Source of the DNA: Rhodanobacteraceae bacterium
Lineage (GTDB): Bacteria > Pseudomonadota > Gammaproteobacteria > Xanthomonadales > SZUA-5
Assembly (NCBI GenBank): GCA_016713135.1
Contig: JADJPR010000001.1
Location: 434,001-498,000 of the forward strand
Direction: 5' to 3'
Length of the DNA: 64,000 nucleotides
This document shows, one piece after another, positions 8,481 to 16,881 of this stretch. The notes under the pieces were generated by a model. It made no database searches and was not told the origin of the DNA. It saw only the letters and a program-made list of their open reading frames with translations. The position numbers and the translations under genes were made by a program. Numbering within the stretch: position 1 is the first letter of the stretch; the number at the start of each line of letters is the position of its first letter.

Positions 8481-8962
8481 GGATGATGAAAGAGAACATT
8501 CTGGACGTGCTGCTGTATCTCTTCGAAAACCTCATGATCGAGGATCCTGAAGCCGACCAGGATCGCGACTCGCTGCAGAGCTCACTGCTCGAAGTCGGTT
8601 TCTCCCCGCAGGAAATCAGCAAGGCCTTCGACTGGCTGGACGAACTCGCCGAGTTGCGTCCGGCCTGCGATCCGCAGACCCTCGACGCCGGCGGTCCGAT
8701 CCGCGTGCTTGCCCCGCAGGAGCTGGAACGGCTGGACGTCGAGGCGCAGGGCTTTCTGATGTTCCTGGAACAGCAGGGCGTGCTCTCACCCGCCCAGCGC
8801 GAGCTGGTCCTCGACCGCGTCATCGCGCTCGATGTCGGTGAAGTCGACGAACACGAGCTGAAATGGATCATCCTGATGGTGCTGTTCAACCAGCCTGACC
8901 AGGAAGCCGCCTATTCCTGGCTGGAAAACCTGATGTTCGACCAGGACGAGATGGTCAACTAG
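8477..8962 (+). CDS. smg: Smg family protein (DUF494)
   Basis: 161 residues; KENILDVLLYLFENLM at the start and the all-helical body are typical of Smg, a conserved gammaproteobacterial protein of unknown function encoded next to dprA. It overlaps dprA by ATGA, indicating coupled translation. Three ATGs lie at 8477, 8483 and 8486; the last begins exactly at the family's usual MKEN and could be the true start. Confidence 0.9.
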   Translation: MRMMKENILDVLLYLFENLMIEDPEADQDRDSLQSSLLEVGFSPQEISKAFDWLDELAELRPACDPQTLDAGGPIRVLAPQELERLDVEAQGFLMFLEQQGVLSPAQRELVLDRVIALDVGEVDEHELKWIILMVLFNQPDQEAAYSWLENLMFDQDEMVN

Positions 8963-8973
8963 TGTCAGTGAAG

Positions 8974-9119
8974 CGGTGTTGGTGTTGGTTGTTGGTGTTG
9001 GTAGCAGCGAATTCGAGGCGAATTCAGGGCTTCCGGCCAGAGACGTTTCCGTGGCGTTCAATTCGACGGACTTCCGGCGGCCGGCTTTTTCCAACACCAA
9101 CAACCCACACCAACACCGC
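8974..9119. repeat. GTGTTG inverted tandem-repeat element
   Basis: Left arm 8974-9002 is built of GGTGTT units; right arm 9091-9119 is its reverse complement with one mismatch over 29 bases; spacer 88 bases. It fills the convergent gap between smg and bioC. The right arm is identical to the solitary arm at 1804-1831. Confidence 0.85.
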
Positions 9120-9127
9120 TTCTGGCT

Positions 9128-9997
9128 TCACCGATGGCGTAGCCGCGCGCGCATCGCTTCGACGCTGAAACTCGCCAGGTCGCCGCGTGGCCCCCGCAGG
9201 GGCGCGCCCGCCTGCGGCGCCTGCGCCTGGCCGAAGATCACCTCGTAGCTTGCCGGCAGGCGGCCGTCGCTGCGGAAGGCCTCGTAAGCATCCAGCATTC
9301 GCGCGAATGCCGCACGGCCGGTCAAACCGCGCCTGCGCTCGCCGAGTGCATTGCCGGCACCGATGGTCTTCAGCTCGCGCATCAGGGCGCGCGCGTCGGG
9401 ATAGGTCAGGGTGTAACGCTCGACATCGAACATCGGGTCGACGAAGCCCTGCGCGAGCACGGCGTCGCCGACATCGTGCATGTCGAGGAACACATGCACA
9501 TGCGGGCGCTCGTCGGCCGCGCGCCAGGCTTCGCGCAATTCCTTCAATGTGTCCGGGCCGAAGCTGGTGAACAGCAGCCACCCGGCCGGCCGGAGCACGC
9601 GCCGGAATTCGTGGACTGCAGCCTTCAGATCGCACCACTGCAGGCACAGGTTGGAGACCACCAGATCCACCGAGGCGTCGGCAAAGGGCAGCGCCTGCGC
9701 GTCACCGGCCACCCGGCGGAATGGCCGGAACCAGCCGATGTGCCGGCGCGCCTCGCGCAGCATCCCGAGTGCCAGGTCGACCGCAACCACCTCGGCCTTG
9801 GGCCAGCGCTTCTTGAGCAGCCCGCTCAACCGGCCGCTGCCGGCGCCGATGTCGAGCACGCGGGCGGGTTCGGTCGCCGCCACTGCCAGCCGTGACAACA
9901 GTTCGTCGCCGACCAGTCGTTGCAGCACGGCGGTCTGCTCATAGTCGCCCGCAGCGCGCGAGAAGGCCTGGGCAACACGGGAGCGGTCCAGCGGCAT
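9128..9997 (-). CDS. bioC: Malonyl-ACP O-methyltransferase BioC
   Basis: SAM-dependent methyltransferase that disguises malonyl-ACP as a pimelate precursor at the start of biotin synthesis. 289 residues: VAQAFSRAAGDYEQTAVLQRLV is the BioC N-terminus, VLDIGAGSGRLSGLL the SAM motif I, VDLVVSNLCLQWCDL and LRPAGWLLFTSFGPDTLKELR the BioC-specific blocks. ATG at 9997 follows from the MPLDRSRVAQAFSRAA alignment. No other bio gene is adjacent, so the pathway is dispersed. Confidence 0.9.
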   Translation of the reverse strand: MPLDRSRVAQAFSRAAGDYEQTAVLQRLVGDELLSRLAVAATEPARVLDIGAGSGRLSGLLKKRWPKAEVVAVDLALGMLREARRHIGWFRPFRRVAGDAQALPFADASVDLVVSNLCLQWCDLKAAVHEFRRVLRPAGWLLFTSFGPDTLKELREAWRAADERPHVHVFLDMHDVGDAVLAQGFVDPMFDVERYTLTYPDARALMRELKTIGAGNALGERRRGLTGRAAFARMLDAYEAFRSDGRLPASYEVIFGQAQAPQAGAPLRGPRGDLASFSVEAMRARLRHR

Positions 9998-10073
9998 GCG
10001 GTGAGTCGGCGTTATCGGGGTGCGCAGGCTAGCAGCTAAGCCCGCATGCAGCGGAGCATCCCCCAAACCCGCC

Positions 10074-11816
10074 TCAGCGCAACCGCACCTCGTCGCGGTA
10101 CGGCGGGATGTCGAAGAACTGCCCGGCATTGAGCTTGGCCTGGGTCGCGTGCCACCACGGGACGGTGAAGATCTCGCCGTGGCGTGCGATCAGGGCTTCG
10201 CGCAATCGGCGCGGCAGGCCGAGGAACTCGGTAAACTGTTCGGGGAAGACATCGTCGTCGCCTACGTAGTACCAGGCGCCGTGGTGCATCTCCTCGTCCT
10301 CGTCGCGCGGGGTCGGCAGCTCGCGGAACTGACACTCGGTGACCAGGCAGAGTTCGTCGTAGTCGTAGAAGATCGCGCGGCCGTGGCGGGTGACGCCGAA
10401 GTTCTTCAGCAGCAGATCGCCGGGGAAGATGTTGCTGGCCGCCAGTTCCTTGATCGCCAGGCCATAGTCGAGTACCGCGCGCTCGACCAGTTCCGGCGGC
10501 GACTCCTTGAGGAACAGGTTCAGCGGGCGCAGCCGGCGCTCGACGTACATGTGGGTGATGATCAGGTCGTCGCCGTCCTCGATCACGCTGGAGCGACAGG
10601 TGTCGAACAGGTCTTCCAGCACCTCGGGCGCGAAGCGTGCGCGCGGGAAGCGCAGGAAGCGGAACTCCTGCGCATCGATCAGGCGTCCGGCGCGGTCGTG
10701 CTTGAACACCAGTTGGTACTTGTCGACCACATCCTGGCGCGTCATCAGCTTGGACGGCGCAAAGCGGTCGCGGATGATCTTGAACACCAGCGGGTAGCTC
10801 GGCAGGTTGAACACCGCCATCACCAGGCCCTTCTCGCCATCCGCCAGGGTCAGTAATTCGTCCGTGGCCTCGAAATGGCGATAGAAGTGGCGGTAGCGCT
10901 CGGTCTTGCCCTGCTTGGCGCGGCCGAGCACGGTGTAGATCTCGTTGACCGGCTTCTTCGGCAGCAGGGTGCGCAGGAACACCACGGCATCGCCCACGGT
11001 TTCCAGGTCCGCCTGGAAATAGCTGCGGGTGATGCCGAACAGCGCCGAGACATCGTCGCGTTGCACCATCACCGCGTCGGCGCGCAGGCCGCCGTCCTCG
11101 TGCACCAGCGCAATCACCAGCGGCGCGAACTCGCGCTCGCCAAACACCCGGCCGACCAGGTAGGCCCGGCGCTCGCGGTAGAACACGGTCTGCAGCATCT
11201 CCACCGCGCGCAGCTTCGGCTCGCCTTCCCAGCGTGGCAACTGCGCCGCGATCGCCTCGGCGATGCGCGCCCCGCAGCCAGCGAGATCGGCATAGGGCAC
11301 CTCAAAGCGGAAGCCCGCGAGCACCCGCTGGCCGAGTTCCGCCGGAGAGATCGTGGCGCTGTAGGTCAGGCGCGGCACCGGATGGGTCAGGCGGTCGGTG
11401 GGCTCGATGTCGAGCGCGACGAACTCGATCGCCGCGTCCACGCCGCGGGTCTTGAAGAAGCGCCGCGTCAGCGTGTTGAAGAAGGTCTTGTTGAGTTCCT
11501 GGTCGACCAGCGGTGCGATCAGCGCGGCGCAGCGGTTGCGCACCAGCGACCACAGGCCGCGGTCGCCGACACGCCCGCCAAGCTCCGACTCCAGTCGTCG
11601 CGAGGTTTCCGCCACGCAGACGTCGTACAGCTCGATGCGCTCGATCGCGTCGAGCCGCGCCGCGGTCCATTCGCGCCGCTCGAAGCGCCGCTTGGCGCGC
11701 TGCGTGATCGAACGGAAGCGGGCGTTGTAGTCGGCGAAGGCATCGCGCAAATCGGTGGCACAGGCATCGGCGAGATCGGCGTCCGAAAGCGTGCGCGCTG
11801 GAAGTGGAGTGGACAT
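10074..11816 (-). CDS. aceK: Isocitrate dehydrogenase kinase/phosphatase
   Basis: Bifunctional enzyme that phosphorylates and dephosphorylates isocitrate dehydrogenase, diverting carbon to the glyoxylate shunt. 580 residues, the family's usual length. Visible AceK blocks include the kinase region LADGEKGLVMAVFNLPSYPLVFKII at about 323-350 and MYVERRLRPLNLFLKES. ATG 11816 (MSTPLPARTLS) is chosen; upstream in-frame codons reach into the nirS promoter. The usual partners aceA/aceB are not in the window, but the substrate enzyme Icd is encoded at 51383-52684. Confidence 0.95.
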   Translation of the reverse strand: MSTPLPARTLSDADLADACATDLRDAFADYNARFRSITQRAKRRFERREWTAARLDAIERIELYDVCVAETSRRLESELGGRVGDRGLWSLVRNRCAALIAPLVDQELNKTFFNTLTRRFFKTRGVDAAIEFVALDIEPTDRLTHPVPRLTYSATISPAELGQRVLAGFRFEVPYADLAGCGARIAEAIAAQLPRWEGEPKLRAVEMLQTVFYRERRAYLVGRVFGEREFAPLVIALVHEDGGLRADAVMVQRDDVSALFGITRSYFQADLETVGDAVVFLRTLLPKKPVNEIYTVLGRAKQGKTERYRHFYRHFEATDELLTLADGEKGLVMAVFNLPSYPLVFKIIRDRFAPSKLMTRQDVVDKYQLVFKHDRAGRLIDAQEFRFLRFPRARFAPEVLEDLFDTCRSSVIEDGDDLIITHMYVERRLRPLNLFLKESPPELVERAVLDYGLAIKELAASNIFPGDLLLKNFGVTRHGRAIFYDYDELCLVTECQFRELPTPRDEDEEMHHGAWYYVGDDDVFPEQFTEFLGLPRRLREALIARHGEIFTVPWWHATQAKLNAGQFFDIPPYRDEVRLR

Positions 11817-11915
11817 CGGTGCATCCGGCAGGTCGACTGTCCGAGTCTCGCGCGGGTGCGGTGGAGGGGACAAGCGCGACCGAGCTTGGTTGAGCAAGAA
11901 CAATGAGACTGACGC

Positions 11916-11929
11916 TTGACTCATGTCAT
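11916..11929 (+). promoter_or_regulatory. Candidate FNR/DNR-type box upstream of nirS
   Basis: TTGAC-TCAT-GTCAT resembles the Crp/Fnr-family consensus TTGAT-N4-ATCAA (eight of ten positions, and nearly palindromic in itself). A TACACT hexamer follows at 11958-11963. The box centre lies about 80 bases before the nirS ATG and 106 before the divergent aceK ATG. Denitrification genes are commonly activated through such sites. Confidence 0.4.
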
Positions 11930-12001
11930 TCTTCGCCAGCGTCAGCGGGCGCAGCCTTACACTCAAGTTATTACTTTTTGAAACTCACCGGAGGTCTTCA
12001 C

Positions 12002-14101
12002 ATGCGAACGCGCAAGCCCTTGTTCGTCCTGCTGGCACTGGCCATTGGCGGAACCGCCATGGCCGCCAACGACGTCGTCAACGAACGCCTGCCCAAGCAG
12101 GGCAACCAGGCCGGCGAGGCTGCTTATCTGGCCAACTGCGCCGCCTGCCACCAGCCGACCGGCACCGGACTGCCGGGTGCCTTCCCGCCGCTGGCGGGTT
12201 CGGATTTCCTCCAGAAGAACGACAAGACCAAGGTGCTGTCCTCGATTCTGCAGGGCATCAGCGGCAAGCTGGTGGTCAATGGCGTCGAGTACAACAACGT
12301 GATGCCGGCAATGAGCCACATCGCCGATGGCGACATTGCCAACATCGTCAGCTATGTCTACACCGCCTGGGGCAACTCGGGACCGAAGGTCAGCGCAGCC
12401 GATGTCGCCGCCGCGCGCAAGACGCTTGCGGTGTCGACCGATCCGTCGCAGGGCTCGCGCCATCCGGGTACCAAGGAAGGCGAGATGAAGTACCAGGCCG
12501 GCGCCTCGGCAGTGCCTACCGCCGGCATCGAGATGGTGGTCAATCCGGATGCGCCGCCGATCAGCAAGCAGGAATTCGCGCGCGCCACCGAGATCTTCTT
12601 CCAGCGCTGCGCCGGTTGCCACGGCGTGCTGCGCAAGGGCGCCACCGGCAAGCCGCTGACCCCGGACATCACCCGCGCCAAGGGCACCCAGTACCTGGAA
12701 GCGCTGATCAACTACGGCTCCCCGGCCGGCATGCCCAACTGGGGCACCAGCGGTGAGCTGACCAAGGAAGAGGTCAACATCATGGCCCGCTTCCTGCAGC
12801 ACGATCCGCCGAGCCCGCCGGAATTCGGCATGAAGGAGATGCGCGACAGCTGGAAGGTGCTGGTCCCGGTGGCCGAGCGCCCGACGCAGAAGATGCACGA
12901 GCGCAACATCGACAACTTCTTTGCGGTGACCCTGCGCGATTCCGGCGAGGTGGCCCTGATCGACGGCGACACCAAGGAAACGGTGGTCACCCTGAAGACC
13001 GGCTACGCGGTGCACATCTCGCGCATGTCCAATTCCTCGCGCTACGTCTACACCATCGGCCGCGACGCCAAGATCGATCTGATCGATCTGTGGATGAATC
13101 CGCCGGCGATCGTCGCCGAGATCAAGGTGGGCCTGGAGGCGCGCTCGGTCGAGACCAGCAAGTTCAAGGGCTATGAGGACAAGTACGCGATCGCCGGTGC
13201 CTACTGGCCGCCGCAGTTCGTGATCATGGACGGCCCGACGATGGAGCCGCTGAAGATCGTGTCCACCCGCGGCATGACCGTGGACACCCAGGAGTACCAC
13301 CCGGAGCCGCGCGTGGCTGCGATCCTCGCCAGCCACGAACACCCGGAGTTCATCGTCAACGTCAAGGAAACCGGGCGCATCCTGCTGGTCGATTACTCGG
13401 ACATCGAGAACCTTTCGATCACCACGCTGAACGCTGCGCGCTTCCTGCATGACGGCGGCTGGGACAGCACCCACCGCTACTTCCTGACGGCGGCCAACCA
13501 GTCGAACAAGATTGCGGTGGTGGACTCCAAGGAACGCAAGATGGTCAACCTGGTCGACGCGGAGAAGATCCCGCATCCAGGCCGCGGCGCCAATTTCATG
13601 CATCCCGAGTTCGGCCCGGTCTGGGTCACCAGCGCGCTCGGCGACGACCAGATCACGCTGATCGGCACCGATCCGGAGAAATTCCCGCAGAACGCCTGGA
13701 AACGCGTGGGCGTGCTCAAGGGACAGGGCGGTGGATCGCTGTTCGTCAAGACCCATCCGAAGAGCAACCACTTGTATGTGGACACCCCGCTGAACCCCGA
13801 TCCGAAGATCAGCCAGACCATCGCGGTGTTCGACGTCAAGAATCTGGCCAAGGGCTACCAGGTGCTGCCGATCGCGCAGTGGGCCAAGCTCGGCCCGGGA
13901 CCGAAGCGCGTGGTGCAGCCCGAGTACAACGCGGCTGGCGACGAGGTGTGGTTCTCGGTGTGGAGCGGCGCCAAGGAAGAGAGCGCGATCGTGGTCATCG
14001 ACGACAAGACCCTGAAGCTGAAGAAGGTCATCAAGGGTCCGGGGATGATCACGCCAACCGGCAAGTTCAACGTGCACAACACCGTGAAGGACGTGTACTG
14101 A
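12002..14101 (+). CDS. nirS: Cytochrome cd1 nitrite reductase with an extra N-terminal cytochrome c domain
   Basis: Reduces nitrite to nitric oxide in the periplasm. 699 residues, about 130 longer than usual NirS. Signal peptide to A21/A22; a first cytochrome c domain with CAACH (46-50) and PAM ligand region (102-104); a second, the normal NirS haem c domain, with CAGCH (203-207) and GMPNW (M244); then the eight-bladed d1 propeller from about 295. The d1 proximal histidine (GYAVHISRMS, H338) and the two active-site histidine regions (ASHEHPEF, DSTHRYF) are present. GGAGG stands eight bases before the ATG. No nir genes for haem d1 synthesis are in the window. Confidence 0.92.
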   Translation: MRTRKPLFVLLALAIGGTAMAANDVVNERLPKQGNQAGEAAYLANCAACHQPTGTGLPGAFPPLAGSDFLQKNDKTKVLSSILQGISGKLVVNGVEYNNVMPAMSHIADGDIANIVSYVYTAWGNSGPKVSAADVAAARKTLAVSTDPSQGSRHPGTKEGEMKYQAGASAVPTAGIEMVVNPDAPPISKQEFARATEIFFQRCAGCHGVLRKGATGKPLTPDITRAKGTQYLEALINYGSPAGMPNWGTSGELTKEEVNIMARFLQHDPPSPPEFGMKEMRDSWKVLVPVAERPTQKMHERNIDNFFAVTLRDSGEVALIDGDTKETVVTLKTGYAVHISRMSNSSRYVYTIGRDAKIDLIDLWMNPPAIVAEIKVGLEARSVETSKFKGYEDKYAIAGAYWPPQFVIMDGPTMEPLKIVSTRGMTVDTQEYHPEPRVAAILASHEHPEFIVNVKETGRILLVDYSDIENLSITTLNAARFLHDGGWDSTHRYFLTAANQSNKIAVVDSKERKMVNLVDAEKIPHPGRGANFMHPEFGPVWVTSALGDDQITLIGTDPEKFPQNAWKRVGVLKGQGGGSLFVKTHPKSNHLYVDTPLNPDPKISQTIAVFDVKNLAKGYQVLPIAQWAKLGPGPKRVVQPEYNAAGDEVWFSVWSGAKEESAIVVIDDKTLKLKKVIKGPGMITPTGKFNVHNTVKDVY

Positions 14102-14112
14102 GTCGAGAGCGG

Positions 14113-14140
14113 TCAAAAGTAAAAGGTGAAAAGTGAAAGC
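14113..14140. repeat. Single arm of a GTGAAAA-type heptamer repeat
   Basis: AAAAGTAAAAGGTGAAAAG ... after the nirS stop, related to the arms around gspD (38654-38840). No complementary arm is visible here. Confidence 0.5.
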
Positions 14141-14170
14141 GAAGGGCGCCGCGAGGCGCCCTTCGTCGTT
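14141..14170 (+). terminator. Rho-independent terminator after nirS
   Basis: Perfect 10-bp stem GAAGGGCGCC / GGCGCCCTTC with GCGA loop, followed by GTCGTTT; 40 bases after the nirS stop. Confidence 0.75.
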
Positions 14171-14220
14171 TCCGGTGGGCAGGGATACACTCTCGCAGTG
14201 TGAGCCTGGACGGCGCCGAC

Positions 14221-14802
14221 ATGCACAGCGTAAAGCACGAACACTTGAGCGAGGCCGAGTACCTGGCGCAGGAAGCGCAGGCACCGATGAAGCACGAGTA
14301 CGTGGATGGGCAGGTGTATGCGATGTCGGGGGCGTCGATCCGGCATAACCGGATCGCCGGCAACCTCTACTTGCTGTGGCGGCAGAAGAGCGACTGCCGG
14401 GTGACGATCGCGGACGTGAAGTTGCGGACTCGCCGTGCCTACTACTACCCGGACGTGATGTTGAGCTGCGCAGGACAGACCGACGAATCGATCGAATCCG
14501 CGCCCTGCCTGGTCGCCGAGGTCCTGAGCCCCACCACCGAGGCGATCGACCGCGGTGCCAAGCTGCGCGCCTACCGAGAGATCGCCAGCCTGCAGGCCTA
14601 TGTGCTGGTCTCGCAGGACGAACCGCTGATCGAGGTCTACCGCCGGGCGGGTGAGCTGTGGACCTATGAGGCGATCAGCGACGGGCGGGACATCGCGCTG
14701 CCCTGCACCGCGCGTCCCTTGACCCTGGACGCGGTGTACGCCGGGCTTGCGTTCGATCCACCTTCGGTTCGCGAGCCGGAAGCCGGGTACCAGGCCTGGT
14801 GA
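14221..14802 (+). CDS. Uma2-family (DUF820) PD-(D/E)XK nuclease-fold protein
   Basis: 193 residues. Features of Uma2: LSEAEYLAQEAQAP at the start, HEYVDGQVYAMSGAS, the acidic site YYPDVMLSC, and CLVAEVLSPTTEAIDRGAKLRAYREIASLQAYVLV with the E-x-lysine arrangement of restriction-like folds. These proteins are abundant in cyanobacteria and patchy in proteobacteria; their role is unclear. ATG 14221 places the family motif correctly; a GTG at 14200 is possible. It overlaps the MFS gene by four bases, implying coupled translation. Confidence 0.8.
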   Translation: MHSVKHEHLSEAEYLAQEAQAPMKHEYVDGQVYAMSGASIRHNRIAGNLYLLWRQKSDCRVTIADVKLRTRRAYYYPDVMLSCAGQTDESIESAPCLVAEVLSPTTEAIDRGAKLRAYREIASLQAYVLVSQDEPLIEVYRRAGELWTYEAISDGRDIALPCTARPLTLDAVYAGLAFDPPSVREPEAGYQAW

Positions 14803-16022
14803 GCTCGCGCGCGGGAAGGTGGTGGCCCTGGCTGGTCGCATTTGGCGGCCTGGGCGTGCTGTGCGTGTCCAATGGGCTGGTGATTTCCGGGATCACCGCT
14901 TTCGACGAATCGTTGCTGGGGCAATTCGGCTGGGCCCGCGGCGAGCTCAAGCTGCGCGATCTGATCACGCTGGTCGGCACCGGCCTCGCCGCGCCTTTCG
15001 CCGGCGCGCTGGTGGACCGCTTCGGCCCGCGGCCCCTGTTGGCGGTGGGCAGCCTGCTGCTGTCGGCCGGCTACCTGGCCTACTCGCAGGTTGCCGCGCT
15101 GTGGCAGGTGTACCTGATCCACGCCGGGTTTGCGCTGGCCCTGGTCTGCTGCGGCGTCAACGTCGCGGTGATCATGGTCTCGCGCTGGTTCCACGCGCGC
15201 CGCGGGCTGGCGCTGGGCATCGTGGTGGTCGGCACCAGCGTCGGCGGCATGTTGCTGACGCCCTTGTTCAGCGATCTGATCGCCGCGCAGGGCTGGTCCC
15301 GCGCCTTCCAGTGGGCTGCGCTCACGCCACTGGCCCTGTGGCCGATCGCCATCTGGCTGGCGCGCGCACCTGCGGGCACCGGTCGCGATCTGCTTGGTGA
15401 GACGACTGCCACGGCCGATCCGCACTGGCGGCGCGCGCTGGCCACATCGGCCTTCTGGACCCTGGCGGCCATCGCCGGACTGTGTTTCTACGCAATGCTC
15501 GGGGTGATCGCGAGCCTGCGGCTGCACCTGATCGACCTCGGCGCCACGCCGCAGCAGGCGAGCGCCGGCTTCGCCTGGCTGATGAGCATGGCGCTGGCGG
15601 GCAAGTTCCTGTTCGGCCTGGTGGCGGACCATGTCCCCGGACCGCGTGCGCTGCTGTTGAACCTGACGGTGATGCTGGCCGGCTGCGTGCTGCTGGCGCG
15701 GATGGACGCCACGGGAACCAGTCTGGCGACGACGTTGCTCGGGCTAGGCTGGGGCGGCCTGTTCACGCTGGTGCAGCTGCGCGCGGTGGACCAGTTCGGG
15801 CTGGCACATGCGGGCAAGCTGATGGGCGTGATCACCCTGGTCGACGCCAGCCTCGGCGGCCTCGGCGCCTGGGCGACCAATGCGCTGCACGCGGGCGCGG
15901 ATGGCGGCTATGCCTTCGCCTACTGGCTGATCGTCGCGCTGGTGACGACGGCCTGGCTGCTCAGCGCGATGGCAGCACGGTCCGCCCGGCCGGCCGCCCG
16001 ACCAGGTCGAGGAAGCGGTTGA
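14799..16022 (+). CDS. MFS transporter
   Basis: 407 residues, about 12 membrane segments. The loop 2-3 signature (GALVDRFGPRPLL) and the loop after helix 4 (SRWFHARRGLALGIVVVGTSVGG) resemble the oxalate/formate antiporter and monocarboxylate branch of the major facilitator superfamily. Substrate not deducible. GTG start overlapping the Uma2 stop. The 3' end overlaps the convergent amidotransferase gene by 62 bases. Confidence 0.85.
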   Translation: MSSRAGRWWPWLVAFGGLGVLCVSNGLVISGITAFDESLLGQFGWARGELKLRDLITLVGTGLAAPFAGALVDRFGPRPLLAVGSLLLSAGYLAYSQVAALWQVYLIHAGFALALVCCGVNVAVIMVSRWFHARRGLALGIVVVGTSVGGMLLTPLFSDLIAAQGWSRAFQWAALTPLALWPIAIWLARAPAGTGRDLLGETTATADPHWRRALATSAFWTLAAIAGLCFYAMLGVIASLRLHLIDLGATPQQASAGFAWLMSMALAGKFLFGLVADHVPGPRALLLNLTVMLAGCVLLARMDATGTSLATTLLGLGWGGLFTLVQLRAVDQFGLAHAGKLMGVITLVDASLGGLGAWATNALHAGADGGYAFAYWLIVALVTTAWLLSAMAARSARPAARPGRGSG

Positions 16023-16707
16023 ACAGTGGCTCGGCGCGCGCGCGCAGGGACTCGGCATGGGCGGCCGTGTGCTCGCGGATGGTGGCGACATCGTGCGGCA
16101 GACCCGCGCATTCCAGTTCGCGACAATAGGCCGCGTTGGCCAGCCAGCGCTCGATCAGCGCCTGGTCGACCTCAGGATGGAACTGCACCCCGTAGGCCGA
16201 CTCGCCATAGCGGAAGGCCTGTTGCTCGCAGCTCTGCGTGCGTGCGAGTTGCTGCGCGCCCGAGGGCAGATCGAAGGTGTAGGAGTGCCACTGGAACACC
16301 GGATGCGCCTCGCCGAGCGGTGAAAACACCGGGTCGCTGCGTCCCAGGTCGGTCGAATGCAGCTGGTACCAGCCGATCTCCGGCTGCACATGCCGGCGCA
16401 CCGGCGCCCCGAGCACATGCGCCAGCAACTGCGCCCCGAGGCAGATGCCGAACACCGGACGGCCGAGCCGCAGCGCGCGCTCGATCGCACGCAGCTCGGT
16501 CAGCAGGTGCGCGCGGTGCTGGCGGTCTTCCACATTCATCGGCCCGCCGAGCACCACCAGCCCGCGATAACGCTCCACCTCCGGCTGCGCATCCGGATCG
16601 CGTTCGAAATTGACGAAGCGGATGCGATGCCCGCGCGCCCGGATCAGCGGATCCAGCGTTCCGAGCGGCTCGGCGGCGACGTGTTGGAAGACCAGCAGAC
16701 GGGACAT
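15961..16707 (-). CDS. Class I glutamine amidotransferase-like protein
   Basis: 248 residues. Complete triad: nucleophile C89 in GICLGAQLLA and H177/E179 in GVQFHPEV. VVLGGPMNVED fits the GMP-synthase-like stand-alone GATase1 group, some of which hydrolyse gamma-glutamyl compounds or act in detoxification. No synthetase partner is adjacent, so the acceptor is unknown. Its end overlaps the MFS gene tail-to-tail. Confidence 0.85.
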   Translation of the reverse strand: MSRLLVFQHVAAEPLGTLDPLIRARGHRIRFVNFERDPDAQPEVERYRGLVVLGGPMNVEDRQHRAHLLTELRAIERALRLGRPVFGICLGAQLLAHVLGAPVRRHVQPEIGWYQLHSTDLGRSDPVFSPLGEAHPVFQWHSYTFDLPSGAQQLARTQSCEQQAFRYGESAYGVQFHPEVDQALIERWLANAAYCRELECAGLPHDVATIREHTAAHAESLRARAEPLFNRFLDLVGRPAGRTVLPSR

Positions 16708-16730
16708 GGGGCAGGATCAGAGTTCATTTT

Positions 16731-16854
16731 GTCCGCAAAGGACGCAAAGGACGCAAAGAAGAGCTGCCAGCAGATGCTGGCGATCGCTGCCCGTGCTCCG
16801 CATTCCACCCATCACCTTCCGCTTTCCTTTGCGTCCTTTGCGTCCTTTGCGGAC
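16731..16854. repeat. GGACGCAAA inverted tandem-repeat element, copy 2 (best conserved)
   Basis: Left arm 16731-16759 reads GTCCGCAAAG, then GACGCAAAG twice; the right arm 16824-16854 is its exact reverse complement over 28 bases; spacer about 65 bases. It occupies the divergent gap between the amidotransferase and the CoA-transferase, ending 28 bases before the latter's ATG. Confidence 0.9.
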
Positions 16855-16881
16855 TATTACGCTTTTGTCGCGACCATTCCA

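Noticed and set aside
11963..14284. 773-codon frame antisense to nirS
   Set aside because: High-GC shadow: rich in His/Asp/Arg with no family resemblance, whereas nirS on the other strand has every catalytic motif.
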